48,433 nucleotides of DNA from Hoylesella buccalis ATCC 35310 (GCF_000177075.1 NZ_ADEG01000002.1:1-48433), one strand, 5' to 3'; positions 26,969 through 36,661 are shown, counted from the stretch's first letter. Program-made: numbers and translations. Notes: a model not told the origin generated them from the sequence alone.

Positions 26969-27943
26969 ATGGATTATAAGATTTCTATTATAGTTCCCAT
27001 TTATGGTGTTGAGAAATATATAGAACGGTGTGCAAGAACGTTATTTGAACAAACACTTGAAGACATCGAATATATATTTGTCAATGATTGTACTAAAGAT
27101 CGGTCTATGGAAATTCTTACTTCCATTATTAAAGATTACCCAAAAAGAAGAGAACACATCCGTATTATAAATTCTGAAGAAAATAGAGGTTCAGCAGAAA
27201 CAAGGAATAAAGGGATTAAGCATGCCAGAGGTGAATACTTTACAATATGCGACAGTGATGACTGGGTAGACAAATCTGCCTATGAAACCATGTACACAAA
27301 AGGGGCTAATGAAAATGCAGACATTGTTGTATGTGATTTATACTATGCATACGACAATAAATTAGAGAGAAAAAAGGGCATGATAAATTCTATGCATGAT
27401 AAATTTATCACGGATATGTTTTACCAGAGAATCCCTTGGTCATCATGGAATAAATTATTCAAGCGAACTTTGCTGTCAAATACAATACTTTATCCCTCAG
27501 AATCCATGGGGGAGGACTTTGCTCTAACCATGCAACTTGCATATTTCAGTAAAAAAAACTGTTATGTTGAACAGCCTTTATACTTCTATTATCAGCATGA
27601 ACAATCGATGGTCAAAATGAAAGGTGATACTGTTGTATTCAACAAATTTGTGCAAGCCTCAATTAACCTTGAACTTATTGTTGATTTCTATAAAAGAACA
27701 GAACTTTATAAATCGATAAATGGGGCTATGGCACATACATGCTACCATACAAAGAGTCTGATACTTCCTCTTGTAAGCAAAAAAAAATACTACCATATAT
27801 GGAAGAATTATTATCCAAATATAGAATGGAAGATTCTATTAGACAATAACAATTCCAAAAAGGACAGAATCAAATGTCTACTGATATTATTGAGAATTTA
27901 TCCATGGATTAGTAATTGTTTAGGTCTTACTAAATGTAAATGA
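26969..27943 (+). CDS. Family 2 glycosyltransferase
   Basis: A 324-residue GT-A fold enzyme. The start KISIIVPIYGVEKYIERCAR (residues 4-23) is the classic GT2 nucleotide-binding opening. FVNDCTKDRSMEIL and NRGSAETRNKGIKHARGEY follow, and the metal-binding acidic motif CDSDDW lies near residue 96. The C-terminal half (about 220-324) is helical and AT-rich in coding. It probably adds one sugar to the lipid-linked repeat unit on the cytoplasmic face. Donor and acceptor cannot be predicted. Its stop overlaps the next start by four bases (ATGA), indicating translational coupling with the polymerase gene. Confidence 0.9.
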   Translation: MDYKISIIVPIYGVEKYIERCARTLFEQTLEDIEYIFVNDCTKDRSMEILTSIIKDYPKRREHIRIINSEENRGSAETRNKGIKHARGEYFTICDSDDWVDKSAYETMYTKGANENADIVVCDLYYAYDNKLERKKGMINSMHDKFITDMFYQRIPWSSWNKLFKRTLLSNTILYPSESMGEDFALTMQLAYFSKKNCYVEQPLYFYYQHEQSMVKMKGDTVVFNKFVQASINLELIVDFYKRTELYKSINGAMAHTCYHTKSLILPLVSKKKYYHIWKNYYPNIEWKILLDNNNSKKDRIKCLLILLRIYPWISNCLGLTKCK

Positions 27944-29175
27944 AACGCATACGATACATAAAAGACAATTTATACTATTACATAGGCATTGCATGTCTTT
28001 TTTTTGCAGCCTTTGCAAGTCTTTATTCGCCAGCGGCTAATACTGTTGGATTATATTTAGCTATACCTCTAGCATGCATGATAGCCACCTTATTTAACAA
28101 GGGGTTTCATACAAATATTTATGAAAAGTTGCTGTATGGGCTTTTTGTTTGGGATTGTATAGCCTACCTTTGGGCAGATAACAAAGAGCTTGCCAGCACA
28201 GAATTACACATGATTTTAGGTGCGTTCCTTTTAGTTTATTGTATCTCAATCTTTGCAAGAAAATTAAGACTTATACCCTACTTATATTTTGTATATGTAC
28301 TATTATACCTCAGCGCATGGAATTACGCCATTCACAACATCTTCACAATGATGGTCGATGACAGCGACCGACTGAATGATGAGGTACTCAATGCCAATAC
28401 CATGGCATATTACACTTTTTATGTCACTTTTTTATCGTTTATGCTCTGGCAGATAACAAAAAATAGATGGACAAAGCGATTATGGGCTACTTCCTTTTGG
28501 CTAATGCTTCCTGCCTCGTTTGGTGTTTCACTACTTACAGCATCTCGACAGATTATCATTATACAAGTTCCACTTTATGGTATGCTCTTATATGAGCGTT
28601 ACATAAGAGGCGTGCAATTGAAAAAGAAAGTCCAGTTTTCTTTAGCAGCAGTCCTTGTTATAGTGGCTCTTTCAGGACAAATTCTCAATATCTATGAAAA
28701 TAGTTTCTTGAAACAACGGGCTGAAACAGACGTGAGAGAAGATAGTAGAATGATGTTGGTATATGATGCCACGAAAGTTGCACTGCGAAACATGCCTCTT
28801 GGGGTTGGAAGTGGCAATTATCAAGGAGTATCGTGCTTTAGACAAATTTCGCATAATTCTTATTTGGAAGCGTTCGTGAACTTGGGTTTTATTGGTTTGG
28901 CTTTATATATTGCACTCATGGCTGTTTTCACTCTCCGCCAATGGCGCAGATACAAGATCCACCATCATAAAATGTATTTTTACTTTTTCACTTTTGGAGT
29001 CATTTATTCTTTTTATGGTGTGTTTTTTGTATTTTATAATGCCATTTGGCTAATATCCTTTTTCATGCTCGTTGCAGCACACAGCGAAACATATTACGCT
29101 GAACACCATAAAGAATTAAATAAAAGCAGTAGAGAAGAACTTTCAACCCATTGCGGGACAGAACAAATGCTATAA
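27940..29175 (+). CDS. wzy: Oligosaccharide repeat unit polymerase (Wzy / O-antigen ligase type)
   Basis: A 411-residue membrane protein with about ten hydrophobic segments and a large hydrophilic loop near residues 245-300. That loop holds ASRQIIII-like TASRQIIIIQVPLYG before it and the conserved HNSYLEAFVNLGFIGLALY (about 305-323), the motif of the O-antigen ligase/polymerase family in which H and N matter. Such enzymes join repeat units in the periplasm. With Wzx and Wzz nearby, polymerase is more likely than ligase. It overlaps the preceding glycosyltransferase by four bases, and the next gene begins one base after its stop. Confidence 0.82.
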   Translation: MKRIRYIKDNLYYYIGIACLFFAAFASLYSPAANTVGLYLAIPLACMIATLFNKGFHTNIYEKLLYGLFVWDCIAYLWADNKELASTELHMILGAFLLVYCISIFARKLRLIPYLYFVYVLLYLSAWNYAIHNIFTMMVDDSDRLNDEVLNANTMAYYTFYVTFLSFMLWQITKNRWTKRLWATSFWLMLPASFGVSLLTASRQIIIIQVPLYGMLLYERYIRGVQLKKKVQFSLAAVLVIVALSGQILNIYENSFLKQRAETDVREDSRMMLVYDATKVALRNMPLGVGSGNYQGVSCFRQISHNSYLEAFVNLGFIGLALYIALMAVFTLRQWRRYKIHHHKMYFYFFTFGVIYSFYGVFFVFYNAIWLISFFMLVAAHSETYYAEHHKELNKSSREELSTHCGTEQML

Positions 29176-29176
29176 A

Positions 29177-30241
29177 ATGAAGAAAATCCTTTTAGTTGAT
29201 ACCAAATATAAAGAAGGTGGACCAAAAACGGTTCATCAAAATATCTTGAACTCCTACCTCTCGAAGAAGTACGAGATTAAAGAAATAGGCATCAGCGACA
29301 GTGTGCTACATTTCAATCCTATCAAAGGCATGAAGTTCGTACGCTCTTATTGGAAACTAATCAATGCAGAGCATGCCGATGTAGCTCTCGTGCGGGGCTT
29401 GCAATATATTGGCTTTTTAATGGTTTTGGCTGCAAAACTTTCAAATGTCAAAAAAATAATTGTTTGTGTCCACGGGTCAGACTGGGATGTACCAGAAAGA
29501 ACTTTCAGGAAAATAATTCTTAAATACATTATAGAACCCTTGGAAATAAGAATGGCTGATAGCATTTTTACGGTTTGCCAAGCAGAACAGAAAATTGTAA
29601 AACCTTTAAAGCTGGCTAAGGCTGGAGCTAACAAAGGTGTAATCTACAATACTTTCCCTAATGTTGACATCAATAAAATTAGCTCAGGAAAGCTTAGGAA
29701 AGAACTGAATATTCCTGAAAATAAAATCATTGTCATCTCTGTTGGGCGTGTTGTTATTCGAAAAGGACATCAATATATTATTGAGACTCTCAAAAATTTC
29801 AAAGACTCAGCCTTTGTTTTTGCCATTGTAGGAAGTGGCGATTATCTACATCACTACGAAGAGCAGTGTAAAGAAGAAATTGCCGAAAAACGTTTATTTC
29901 TTCTCGGAAATAGAACAGATGTCTACGAGCTTCTCAAAGATAGCGACATCTTCCTGTTTCCCACCCTCAACGAAAATCACTCAATGGCTCTCCTTGAAGC
30001 TATTAACATGCACTGCGCTGCCATCGTAACCAACGTAGGAGGCAATACAGAGACAATAAAAGACGGTGAGACAGGAATAGTTATCAGACCTAAAAACGCA
30101 GCCGATATTGTAAGTGCACTTTATCGGATGAAAGATAAAGAGAAAAGAAAAATTTATACACAAGCAGCCTACGCATTCTCACAAGTACAATTTTCAGTTG
30201 AAAACACGCTGGGAAAATTGGAAATATTATTCAATGAATAG
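29177..30241 (+). CDS. Family 4 glycosyltransferase
   Basis: A 354-residue GT-B enzyme of the GT4 retaining type. The N-terminal domain starts KKILLVDTKYKEGGPKTVHQN, with a glycine-containing acceptor loop. The C-terminal donor domain shows IVISVGRVVIRKGHQYIIETL (about 181-201), FAIVGSGDYL, LFLLGNRTDVYELLKDSDIFLFPT, and the E(x7)E signature in ENHSMALLEA near residue 268, followed by VTNVGGNTETI. It likely transfers a sugar from a nucleotide donor to the growing lipid-linked oligosaccharide. The specific sugar is unknown. It follows wzy with a one-base gap and precedes another glycosyltransferase by 12 bases. Confidence 0.9.
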   Translation: MKKILLVDTKYKEGGPKTVHQNILNSYLSKKYEIKEIGISDSVLHFNPIKGMKFVRSYWKLINAEHADVALVRGLQYIGFLMVLAAKLSNVKKIIVCVHGSDWDVPERTFRKIILKYIIEPLEIRMADSIFTVCQAEQKIVKPLKLAKAGANKGVIYNTFPNVDINKISSGKLRKELNIPENKIIVISVGRVVIRKGHQYIIETLKNFKDSAFVFAIVGSGDYLHHYEEQCKEEIAEKRLFLLGNRTDVYELLKDSDIFLFPTLNENHSMALLEAINMHCAAIVTNVGGNTETIKDGETGIVIRPKNAADIVSALYRMKDKEKRKIYTQAAYAFSQVQFSVENTLGKLEILFNE

Positions 30242-30253
30242 ACAAATGAACTC

Positions 30254-31186
30254 ATGAAAAATAAACAACCCATTAATATTGCAACTATCATTACTTGTCA
30301 CAACCGGAAGCACATGACAATGAAGGCCTTAAACTGTTTGTTTGAGGCTGCGGAAACTTATCGACAGGAAAGCGAATCCCCACTTCGATTAAAATTGTTT
30401 CTAACTGATGACGGATGTACTGATGGAACAGCAGAAAGTATAAAGCAAACATTTAGAAACGAAGATATTGTCATTCTGAAAGGTGATGGACAACTTTACT
30501 GGGCTGGTGGAATGCGCTATGCCTGGGAAGAAGCTCTGAAAGAACATTCACAATGGGATTATTATCTTTTGCTAAACGATGACACTTTCCTCTTCAAAAA
30601 TGCATTCACCCAACTGTTAAACACACACAATTATGCCATCGAAAATTATACTAAGGGAGGAGTGTATGCAGGCATTACCTGTAGTTCAAATAAACAAGAG
30701 ATAACCTATGGAGGTGGGATTTACAGCCATCCAATAATAGGTAAACTCGTATTGATACACCCAAAGGGACACCCACAACCTTGTCAAGTAACCTACGCTA
30801 ACATTCTGCTTGTCACTAAAACCGTAGTAGATAAAATCGGAATATTTGACTCATGTTATCGGCATCGATGCGCAGACTGGGCTTACGGACTCCAAGCCAA
30901 TAAAGCAGGATTACCTGTATTAGTAACAGGCTCTGTATGTGGCATTTGTGAAGATGATCATTTTTCTGAAGAAGAAGAAAAAAAACATATTAAAAAGATG
31001 TCAATACGACAACGAATAACGTATTTTTCGTCACCTCTTCGATCAGTAAAAGATGTACTTGCTTTTATGGCAAGATTTCAAAAAATAAAATATCCCATGG
31101 TCTGTGTGGCAAGATTCATCAATATTTTTTTTCCTACGCTATACTATCGGTTCAACAAAATGCGACCTGGATCCAAACAAGAATAA
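30254..31186 (+). CDS. Family 2 glycosyltransferase (rhamnosyltransferase-like)
   Basis: A 310-residue GT2 enzyme. It opens NIATIITCHNRKHMTMKALN, then FLTDDGCTDGTAESI (about 51-65), with the signature LYWAGGMRYAWEEAL near residue 81 and acidic motif LLNDDTFLF near residue 105. The WAGG and NDDT blocks are those seen in rhamnosyl- and galactofuranosyl-type GT2 enzymes. The C-terminal region after residue 230 is basic (EEEEKKHIKKMSIRQR), then hydrophobic, perhaps membrane-associated. Exact donor is unknown. A 169-base gap separates it from the next gene, the largest inside this part of the operon. Confidence 0.87.
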   Translation: MKNKQPINIATIITCHNRKHMTMKALNCLFEAAETYRQESESPLRLKLFLTDDGCTDGTAESIKQTFRNEDIVILKGDGQLYWAGGMRYAWEEALKEHSQWDYYLLLNDDTFLFKNAFTQLLNTHNYAIENYTKGGVYAGITCSSNKQEITYGGGIYSHPIIGKLVLIHPKGHPQPCQVTYANILLVTKTVVDKIGIFDSCYRHRCADWAYGLQANKAGLPVLVTGSVCGICEDDHFSEEEEKKHIKKMSIRQRITYFSSPLRSVKDVLAFMARFQKIKYPMVCVARFINIFFPTLYYRFNKMRPGSKQE

Positions 31187-31355
31187 CACAAACTTGAATA
31201 ACTTTCAGATTATAAAGTATACGTCATCTCCTTCATTAAAAGCTGGAAGACTCAAATGATTATAAAAGATGACACAATCCACCAATGAACAAGATACACA
31301 ATTTCAGTGACGTACAAGTAAAGACAACTCTTTGGACTTATAGAATAAACCACTT

Positions 31356-32111
31356 ATGAACACCGATTTAGTTTCTGTCATCATCCCCTGTTATAACTCT
31401 GGTATTTATATAAAAGAGTGTGTAGATAGCATCTTACAACAAACGTATCAAAATTTTGAGATTTTGATTACAGATGATGGGTCTACTGATATATCAACAA
31501 TAAAACTCTTACAGCAAATAACGCAATGTGATAAACGTATCAACGTATTTTTTTTAGATGGAAACAGTGGCCCGGCTGCAGCACGCAATAACTCGATAAA
31601 ACATGCCAAAGGACGATACATCGCCTTTTGTGATAGTGATGACAAATGGCTTCCCAATAAGCTAACCGATCAAATACCATTATTCGACAATAAAGAAGTA
31701 GCTATTGTATATTCTGATTATGAAAAAATGGATGCACAAGGCAAGCGAAACAACAGGATTGTACATGCGCCTCAAAGCCTCACATACGCTAAGTACCTAA
31801 AAGGAAATACAATAGGAAATCTTACAGGCATTTACGATACTCAAAAGGTGGGAAAAGTGATGCAGAAGAATATTCATCATGAAGACTATGTGTTATGGTT
31901 GGATATTTTAAGACATGGTTGGACAGCTCTCAATACAAATACTGTAACTGCTGTCTACCGCATACATTCCAATTCTATTACAGCCAATAAGTTAAAACTA
32001 TGTACATGGCAATGGTACATATACAGACACCATGAACACTTAGGCTTAATTTCTTCAATGTATTATTATTTACATTATGCATATAGAGCATTCGTTAAGT
32101 TTCTAATCTAA
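31356..32111 (+). CDS. Family 2 glycosyltransferase, short
   Basis: A 251-residue GT2 enzyme, shorter than its neighbours but with a complete catalytic core: SVIIPCYNSGIYIKECVDSI (residues 7-26), LITDDGSTDISTIKLL, NSGPAAARNNSIKHAKGRYI and the acidic motif CDSDDKWLPNKL near residue 92. The later HEDYVLWLDILRHGW motif near residue 170 fits the acceptor side. The final 30 residues are aromatic-rich. It may act late in repeat-unit assembly. The stretch before it (31187-31355) has no gene. The LicD-type gene starts 11 bases after its stop. Confidence 0.87.
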   Translation: MNTDLVSVIIPCYNSGIYIKECVDSILQQTYQNFEILITDDGSTDISTIKLLQQITQCDKRINVFFLDGNSGPAAARNNSIKHAKGRYIAFCDSDDKWLPNKLTDQIPLFDNKEVAIVYSDYEKMDAQGKRNNRIVHAPQSLTYAKYLKGNTIGNLTGIYDTQKVGKVMQKNIHHEDYVLWLDILRHGWTALNTNTVTAVYRIHSNSITANKLKLCTWQWYIYRHHEHLGLISSMYYYLHYAYRAFVKFLI

Positions 32112-32122
32112 TTTTAATATAT

Positions 32123-32992
32123 TTGAGTATGGATTCTCAATTAAACAATAGCTTACTTACCCTTTTCAAGGCATTTATAGCTTTTTGTCATGAACATCAC
32201 CTTACTTATTATGCCGCATACGGTACGGCACTGGGAGCAGTAAGACATCAAGGTATGATTCCTTGGGATGATGATATAGACGTATGGGTGCCACGAAAGG
32301 ATTACGATAAACTGTTATCTCTTAGAAGTCATCTAAATGGAACAAACTATGAAATAATAGATATTAAAGATAAGGGATATTACTTATACTTTGCTAAATT
32401 TTGCGACCGTAACTCTACTATCATAGAGCGTGAGGGCGAGGCATTAATGGGATTATATTTAGATATTTTCCCTTTGGATAATTACGATAACCATAAGGGA
32501 AAGTTTCTGAAAAGAATAAATTGGATATATAGGATACTGTGGCTTGTGTATGGACGGAGTTACAGAACCTATTCTTCAATCGAGATACGCACACATCTTA
32601 AGAAAGGTGAAATTAGCTTTTTGCCAAAGTTGCTGTTTTACAACATTCTTAAACCGTTTAGGGGTATTGCCAAGATGGGTATTAAGAAGATACAAGGTGT
32701 TTTGCTTTCTATTCCAGAAACAAATAGGATATGGACTTATGACGTAAAAAGCAGTCTGAGTGTGGTATTTTCTAAAGACTGGTTCGGAGATGGAATAATA
32801 TTACCTTTTGAGAATTTGGAAATAACTGTACCCTCAAACTATGACAACGTTTTGAAAACATATTATGGTGACTACATGACTCCTCCGCCAGCCACACAGC
32901 GCCAATCACAACACTACCGATATTTTATAGATTTAGACAAAAGATACTCTCGAAAGGAGATTATAGAAAAGATGTTTGGCAAAAGAATGTAA
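32123..32992 (+). CDS. LicD-family phosphotransferase
   Basis: A 289-residue protein with the LicD/FKRP nucleotidyltransferase-fold signature: LTYYAAYGTALGAVRHQG and then MIPWDDDIDVWVPRKDYDKL (about residues 28-66), where the DDDID acidic cluster is the presumed metal site. Further family blocks are LYLDIFPLDNY near residue 112 and PSNYDNVLKTYYGDYMTPPP near residue 240. LicD proteins add phosphocholine or other phosphoryl groups to glycans, so the polymer may carry a phospho-substituent. No choline uptake or activation gene (licA, licB, licC types) is visible nearby, so the donor is open. It has the AT-rich composition of the middle of the operon. Confidence 0.88.
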   Translation: MSMDSQLNNSLLTLFKAFIAFCHEHHLTYYAAYGTALGAVRHQGMIPWDDDIDVWVPRKDYDKLLSLRSHLNGTNYEIIDIKDKGYYLYFAKFCDRNSTIIEREGEALMGLYLDIFPLDNYDNHKGKFLKRINWIYRILWLVYGRSYRTYSSIEIRTHLKKGEISFLPKLLFYNILKPFRGIAKMGIKKIQGVLLSIPETNRIWTYDVKSSLSVVFSKDWFGDGIILPFENLEITVPSNYDNVLKTYYGDYMTPPPATQRQSQHYRYFIDLDKRYSRKEIIEKMFGKRM

Positions 32993-33211
32993 CGAAAAGG
33001 AACAAAAATACGCTCGATAGGGGTTTGTTTGAAAGAACGCAACTGTCTGCCGAAAGAAATAAGATGAAGTATCAGTAGCTTGTTAGCTGATTGAATGTTA
33101 TTACAATTGCATCGTAGTACGTTTACTTGTTGGAATTCACCTCATTTAAAAATATAAAGCATCGCACATAATAAGCCAAGTAAAGCTGCGTTATATGATA
33201 AAAGTTACAAG

Positions 33212-33874
33212 GTGAAGACAATCCCGCCCTACATCAAATACAATGACGACATCAAGAACCCTCGGTTCATTCCCGACGGTATGAACGAGTTGGAGCGTAA
33301 CATCAAGCGCGCTGCCGATTTCTTGATAGCCACCATAGCACTGATAGTTTTCTCACCCTTGTTTCTGCTTTGCTACTGCTTGGTTAAGCGTGAAGACGGC
33401 GGACCCGTGATCTTCAAACAGGAACGCATCGGGCGCTTCGGCCGACCTTTCACCATTTACAAATTCCGTAGCATGTGCATCGATGCGGAGAAAGATGGAC
33501 CGCAACTTTACAGACACCAACATGACAAGCGCATGACCAAAATAGGCAGATACCTGCGCACACATCACTTGGATGAACTGCCGCAGCTATGGAACGTAGT
33601 CAAAGGGGACATGGCCTTCATCGGACCACGACCGGAACGAAAGTTCTACATCGACCAAATCATGCAACACGATTCCAGGTATGCCTATCTTTACCAAATC
33701 AGGCCTGGCGTCACTTCCTACGCTACCTTGTACAACGGCTACACGGACACCATGGAAAAAATGCTGAAACGACTGGATCTCGACTTGTATTATCTGGAAC
33801 ATCGGTCGTGGTGGTTCGATATGAAAATACTAACCAAAACCTTCATTAACATCGCATTCGGTAAAATTTTCTAA
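33212..33874 (+). CDS. Initiating sugar transferase (undecaprenyl-phosphate sugar phosphotransferase)
   Basis: A 220-residue monotopic phosphoglycosyl transferase of the bacterial sugar transferase family. One hydrophobic segment (about 35-55: ADFLIATIALIVFSPLFLL) precedes the catalytic part: PVIFKQERIGRFGRPFTIYKFRSM (about 64-88), the LRTHHLDELPQLWNVVKGDM block (about 116-135, with catalytic Asp-Glu) and FIGPRPE. It places the first sugar phosphate on undecaprenyl phosphate and so starts the repeat unit. The start codon is GTG at 33212; no in-frame ATG was found close by. Composition returns to that of the flanking genome, unlike the five genes before it. It is the last gene of the cluster. 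Confidence 0.9.
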   Translation: MKTIPPYIKYNDDIKNPRFIPDGMNELERNIKRAADFLIATIALIVFSPLFLLCYCLVKREDGGPVIFKQERIGRFGRPFTIYKFRSMCIDAEKDGPQLYRHQHDKRMTKIGRYLRTHHLDELPQLWNVVKGDMAFIGPRPERKFYIDQIMQHDSRYAYLYQIRPGVTSYATLYNGYTDTMEKMLKRLDLDLYYLEHRSWWFDMKILTKTFINIAFGKIF

Positions 33875-34199
33875 CCTTAACCCATTCAAACCTTTCACAT
33901 AGAGAGAACAGGCTTCCCAATCTAAAGTCTAACTACCCAGGCAACATCCACCACCATATTATTACATGCTTAATGACAAAGATGGAGCGTTTGTAAGTAT
34001 CGAATCCATAGTTCTGATAGCGGATGGCGCATAGATATTTCACTAAAATAAACCAATACAGGTAACAAAAAGAAACATTACGTCCTCTATGCGAGTTAAT
34101 TTGTGTTAACGATTACATTAATTAACATAAAAACAAACAAAAATCAGGGTGGATTCCTTTACTTTGCGTTCAAATTACTAAAACTGTAAGTAAAAACAA
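33875..34199. other. Intergenic stretch before dcuB with a weak promoter candidate
   Basis: No gene or clear terminator is visible here. The motif TTACTTTG at 34159-34166, about 33 bases before the dcuB ATG, resembles TAnnTTTG with one mismatch and could be the -7 element. No -33 element was found at the usual spacing. Confidence 0.35.
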
Positions 34200-35546
34200 A
34201 TGGCTACTACACTCATCATCTTACAATTACTCATTGTATTTGGGTTCATCTTCATTGGTGCCCGCGTAGGCGGCATCGGTATGGGTATCTACGGTATGGT
34301 AGGTACTTTCTTATTGGTCTTTGTCTTCGGTCTGGCACCGGGAAAAGCACCTATCGATGTGATGATGATTATCGTTTCAGTCATTGTAGCAGCTTCAGCC
34401 CTACAAGCCACGGGAGGTTTAGATTATCTGGTGGGTGTCACGGGCAAGTTCTTGCGCAAGCATCCCAGTCAAATCACCTATTACGGTCCGTTGGCATGCT
34501 GGATATTCTGCCTGTTGGCAGGAACGGCGCACACCTGTTATTCACTGCTCCCCATCATTTCTGAGATTGCCCAGGCCAACAAGATTAGACCCGAAAGACC
34601 GTTGAGCGTCAGCGTCATTGCTGCTTCGCTGGGCATCACCGGTAGTCCCGTGAGTGCCGCTACGGCCGCCATCATCAGCACTGATATCCTGGGCTTGAAA
34701 GGCATCGACCTGGCTGATGTGATGATTGTGTGCATTCCTGCCTCTTTCGTAGCCATCCTCGTGGCAGCGTTTGTGCAGAACCGGATAGGCAAAGAGTTGG
34801 AAGACGACCCCATCTATCAAGCTAAGGTGGCATCTGGTGAAATCAATCCGGAAGAAGAACAGAAACGCATGCAGCAAATAAACGCCAACCCCAACCCACG
34901 CGCAAAATACTCCGTGTATGCCTTCTTGCTGGGCGTTGCGCTGGTGGTAACATTCGGTTTGTTCCCTCAACTGAAGCCTCATCACATGGTAGACGGTGTA
35001 ATGACGCCGATAGCCACCTCCGAGATGATCGAGATTGTGATGATGTCGGCGGCTGCGTTGATTCTCCTTGTGGGCAAGGGCAATGTGGCCACAGCTGCCA
35101 AGGGAACTGTCTTCGCTGCCGGCATGAACGCCATGGTGAGCATCTTCGGTATTGCCTGGATGGGCGACACCTTCTTCAACGGCAACAAAGACTTCTTCGT
35201 CACTCACCTGGCCGATTGGGTACAAGCAGCTCCCTTCTTGTTCGCCGTCATCCTCTTCATCATGAGCATCATGCTGTTCTCACAGGCAGCCACCGTGCGC
35301 ACCATCTATCCCCTGGGTGTGTTGCTGGGCATCAACCCGCTATACCTGTTGGCGATGTTCCCTGCCTGCAACGGTTATTTCTTCATGCCCAACTACCCCA
35401 CCGAGGTGGCAGCCATCAATTTTGACCGAACCGGCACCACGCGCATCGGTCGGTACGTCATCAATCATAGTTTCCAGTTGTCAGGATTCATCACAACCAT
35501 CGTGTCCATCGCACTGGCTTTCTTGATCACGCAATTATTTTATTGA
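34200..35546 (+). CDS. dcuB: Anaerobic C4-dicarboxylate transporter (DcuA/DcuB family)
   Basis: A 448-residue membrane protein with 10 or more hydrophobic segments and the Dcu family pattern: LLIVFGFIFIGARVGGIGMG at the N-terminus, GKAPIDVMMIIVSVI near residue 43, then GTAHTCYSLLPIISEIA near residue 107 and SLGITGSPVSAATAA near residue 144. A hydrophilic loop lies near residues 200-235. Family members exchange fumarate, aspartate or malate for succinate during anaerobic fumarate respiration. The genes behind it make aspartate and fumarate, which supports an aspartate or fumarate/succinate antiporter. It starts the four-gene cluster, 32 bases before the asparaginase gene. DcuA versus DcuB cannot be decided here. 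Confidence 0.9.
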   Translation: MATTLIILQLLIVFGFIFIGARVGGIGMGIYGMVGTFLLVFVFGLAPGKAPIDVMMIIVSVIVAASALQATGGLDYLVGVTGKFLRKHPSQITYYGPLACWIFCLLAGTAHTCYSLLPIISEIAQANKIRPERPLSVSVIAASLGITGSPVSAATAAIISTDILGLKGIDLADVMIVCIPASFVAILVAAFVQNRIGKELEDDPIYQAKVASGEINPEEEQKRMQQINANPNPRAKYSVYAFLLGVALVVTFGLFPQLKPHHMVDGVMTPIATSEMIEIVMMSAAALILLVGKGNVATAAKGTVFAAGMNAMVSIFGIAWMGDTFFNGNKDFFVTHLADWVQAAPFLFAVILFIMSIMLFSQAATVRTIYPLGVLLGINPLYLLAMFPACNGYFFMPNYPTEVAAINFDRTGTTRIGRYVINHSFQLSGFITTIVSIALAFLITQLFY

Positions 35547-35578
35547 TATCATATTTAATCACTTAAAAACAATTTATT

Positions 35579-36631
35579 ATGAAACATTTACGTATCAACA
35601 TCCTGGTGATTGTTGCATTGTTCGTTACCGTTGGTCTATGTGCCAAACCTAAGGTTCGCATCCTGGCAACAGGTGGCACCATTGCTGGTGTATCCACAAG
35701 TTCTACCTCATCGGCTTACAATGCCGGCCAACTGGGCGTGGAAACCTTGATTGCTGCCGTTCCGCAGATTAAAGACATCGCTGACGTATCGGGTGAGCAA
35801 ATTTGCAACATCGGTAGTCAGGACATGAACGACCAAGTGTGGCTGAAACTGGCCAAACGAATCAACCAGCTGCTCAACCAAGAAGGTTACGACGGCGTGC
35901 TGATTACTCATGGAACCGACACCATGGAAGAGACTGCTTACTTCTTGAGCCTCACCGTACACAGCAACAAGCCTGTCATCTTGGTAGGTGCCATGCGTTC
36001 GGCCACAGCCATCTCTGCTGACGGACCCGCCAACCTGTACAATGCAGTGGCTGCCATTGCTACACCCGAATCGCGCGACAAGGGCGTGATGGTTTGCATG
36101 AACGACCAACTGTTTGACGCCAAATCGGTCATCAAGACACACACCACCGACTGCGGTACGTTCAAGGGTGGCATCTATGGTCAAATTGGTAACGTGTTCA
36201 ATGGCAAGGCTTACTATCTGCAAACACCAGCCTACAAGCGCGGAACAGAATCAGTATTCAACGTGGACAACCTCGACAAGTTGCCACAGGTGGGCATCAT
36301 CTACGGTTACTCCAACTGCTCTGACCTTCCTATCAAGGCATTCGTTGATGCCAAGTACGATGGCATCGTGTTGGCAGGTGTTGGCGACGGCAACTTCTAC
36401 AAAGACGTTTTCGACGTAGCTATCAAAGCACAGAACAGCGGCATCCAAATCGTTCGTTCAAGCCGTGTACCCACAGGTCCTACCAACTTGAATGCTGAGG
36501 TAGATGACAACAAATATCATTTCGTGGCATCTCTCAACCTCAATCCTCAGAAGGCACGCGTATTGTTGATGCTGGCTTTGACGAAAACACACGACTGGCA
36601 GCAAATTCAGAAATACTACCAAGAATATTAA
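35579..36631 (+). CDS. ansB: Type II L-asparaginase
   Basis: A 350-residue exported asparaginase. The signal peptide (about residues 1-22, ending GLCA) directs it to the periplasm. The two active-site threonine motifs are present: VRILATGGTIAGV near residues 27-39 and THGTDTMEETA near residue 110. ILVGAMRSATAISADGPANLYNA, VPTGPTNLNAEV and other family blocks follow. It hydrolyses asparagine to aspartate and ammonia. Aspartate then enters through DcuB-type transport and is converted to fumarate by AspA downstream. Length matches the E. coli type II enzyme. The porin gene starts about 30 bases after its stop. Confidence 0.93.
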   Translation: MKHLRINILVIVALFVTVGLCAKPKVRILATGGTIAGVSTSSTSSAYNAGQLGVETLIAAVPQIKDIADVSGEQICNIGSQDMNDQVWLKLAKRINQLLNQEGYDGVLITHGTDTMEETAYFLSLTVHSNKPVILVGAMRSATAISADGPANLYNAVAAIATPESRDKGVMVCMNDQLFDAKSVIKTHTTDCGTFKGGIYGQIGNVFNGKAYYLQTPAYKRGTESVFNVDNLDKLPQVGIIYGYSNCSDLPIKAFVDAKYDGIVLAGVGDGNFYKDVFDVAIKAQNSGIQIVRSSRVPTGPTNLNAEVDDNKYHFVASLNLNPQKARVLLMLALTKTHDWQQIQKYYQEY

Positions 36632-36661
36632 TTCCTATCATTGACAACAGGAATAAACATA

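Noticed and set aside
34542..35225. A 227-residue open frame on the minus strand
   Set aside because: Antisense to dcuB; His-rich and without recognisable domains.
36641..36661. TTG start for the porin gene
   Set aside because: The seven extra residues precede an already complete signal peptide that begins at 36662 or 36668.
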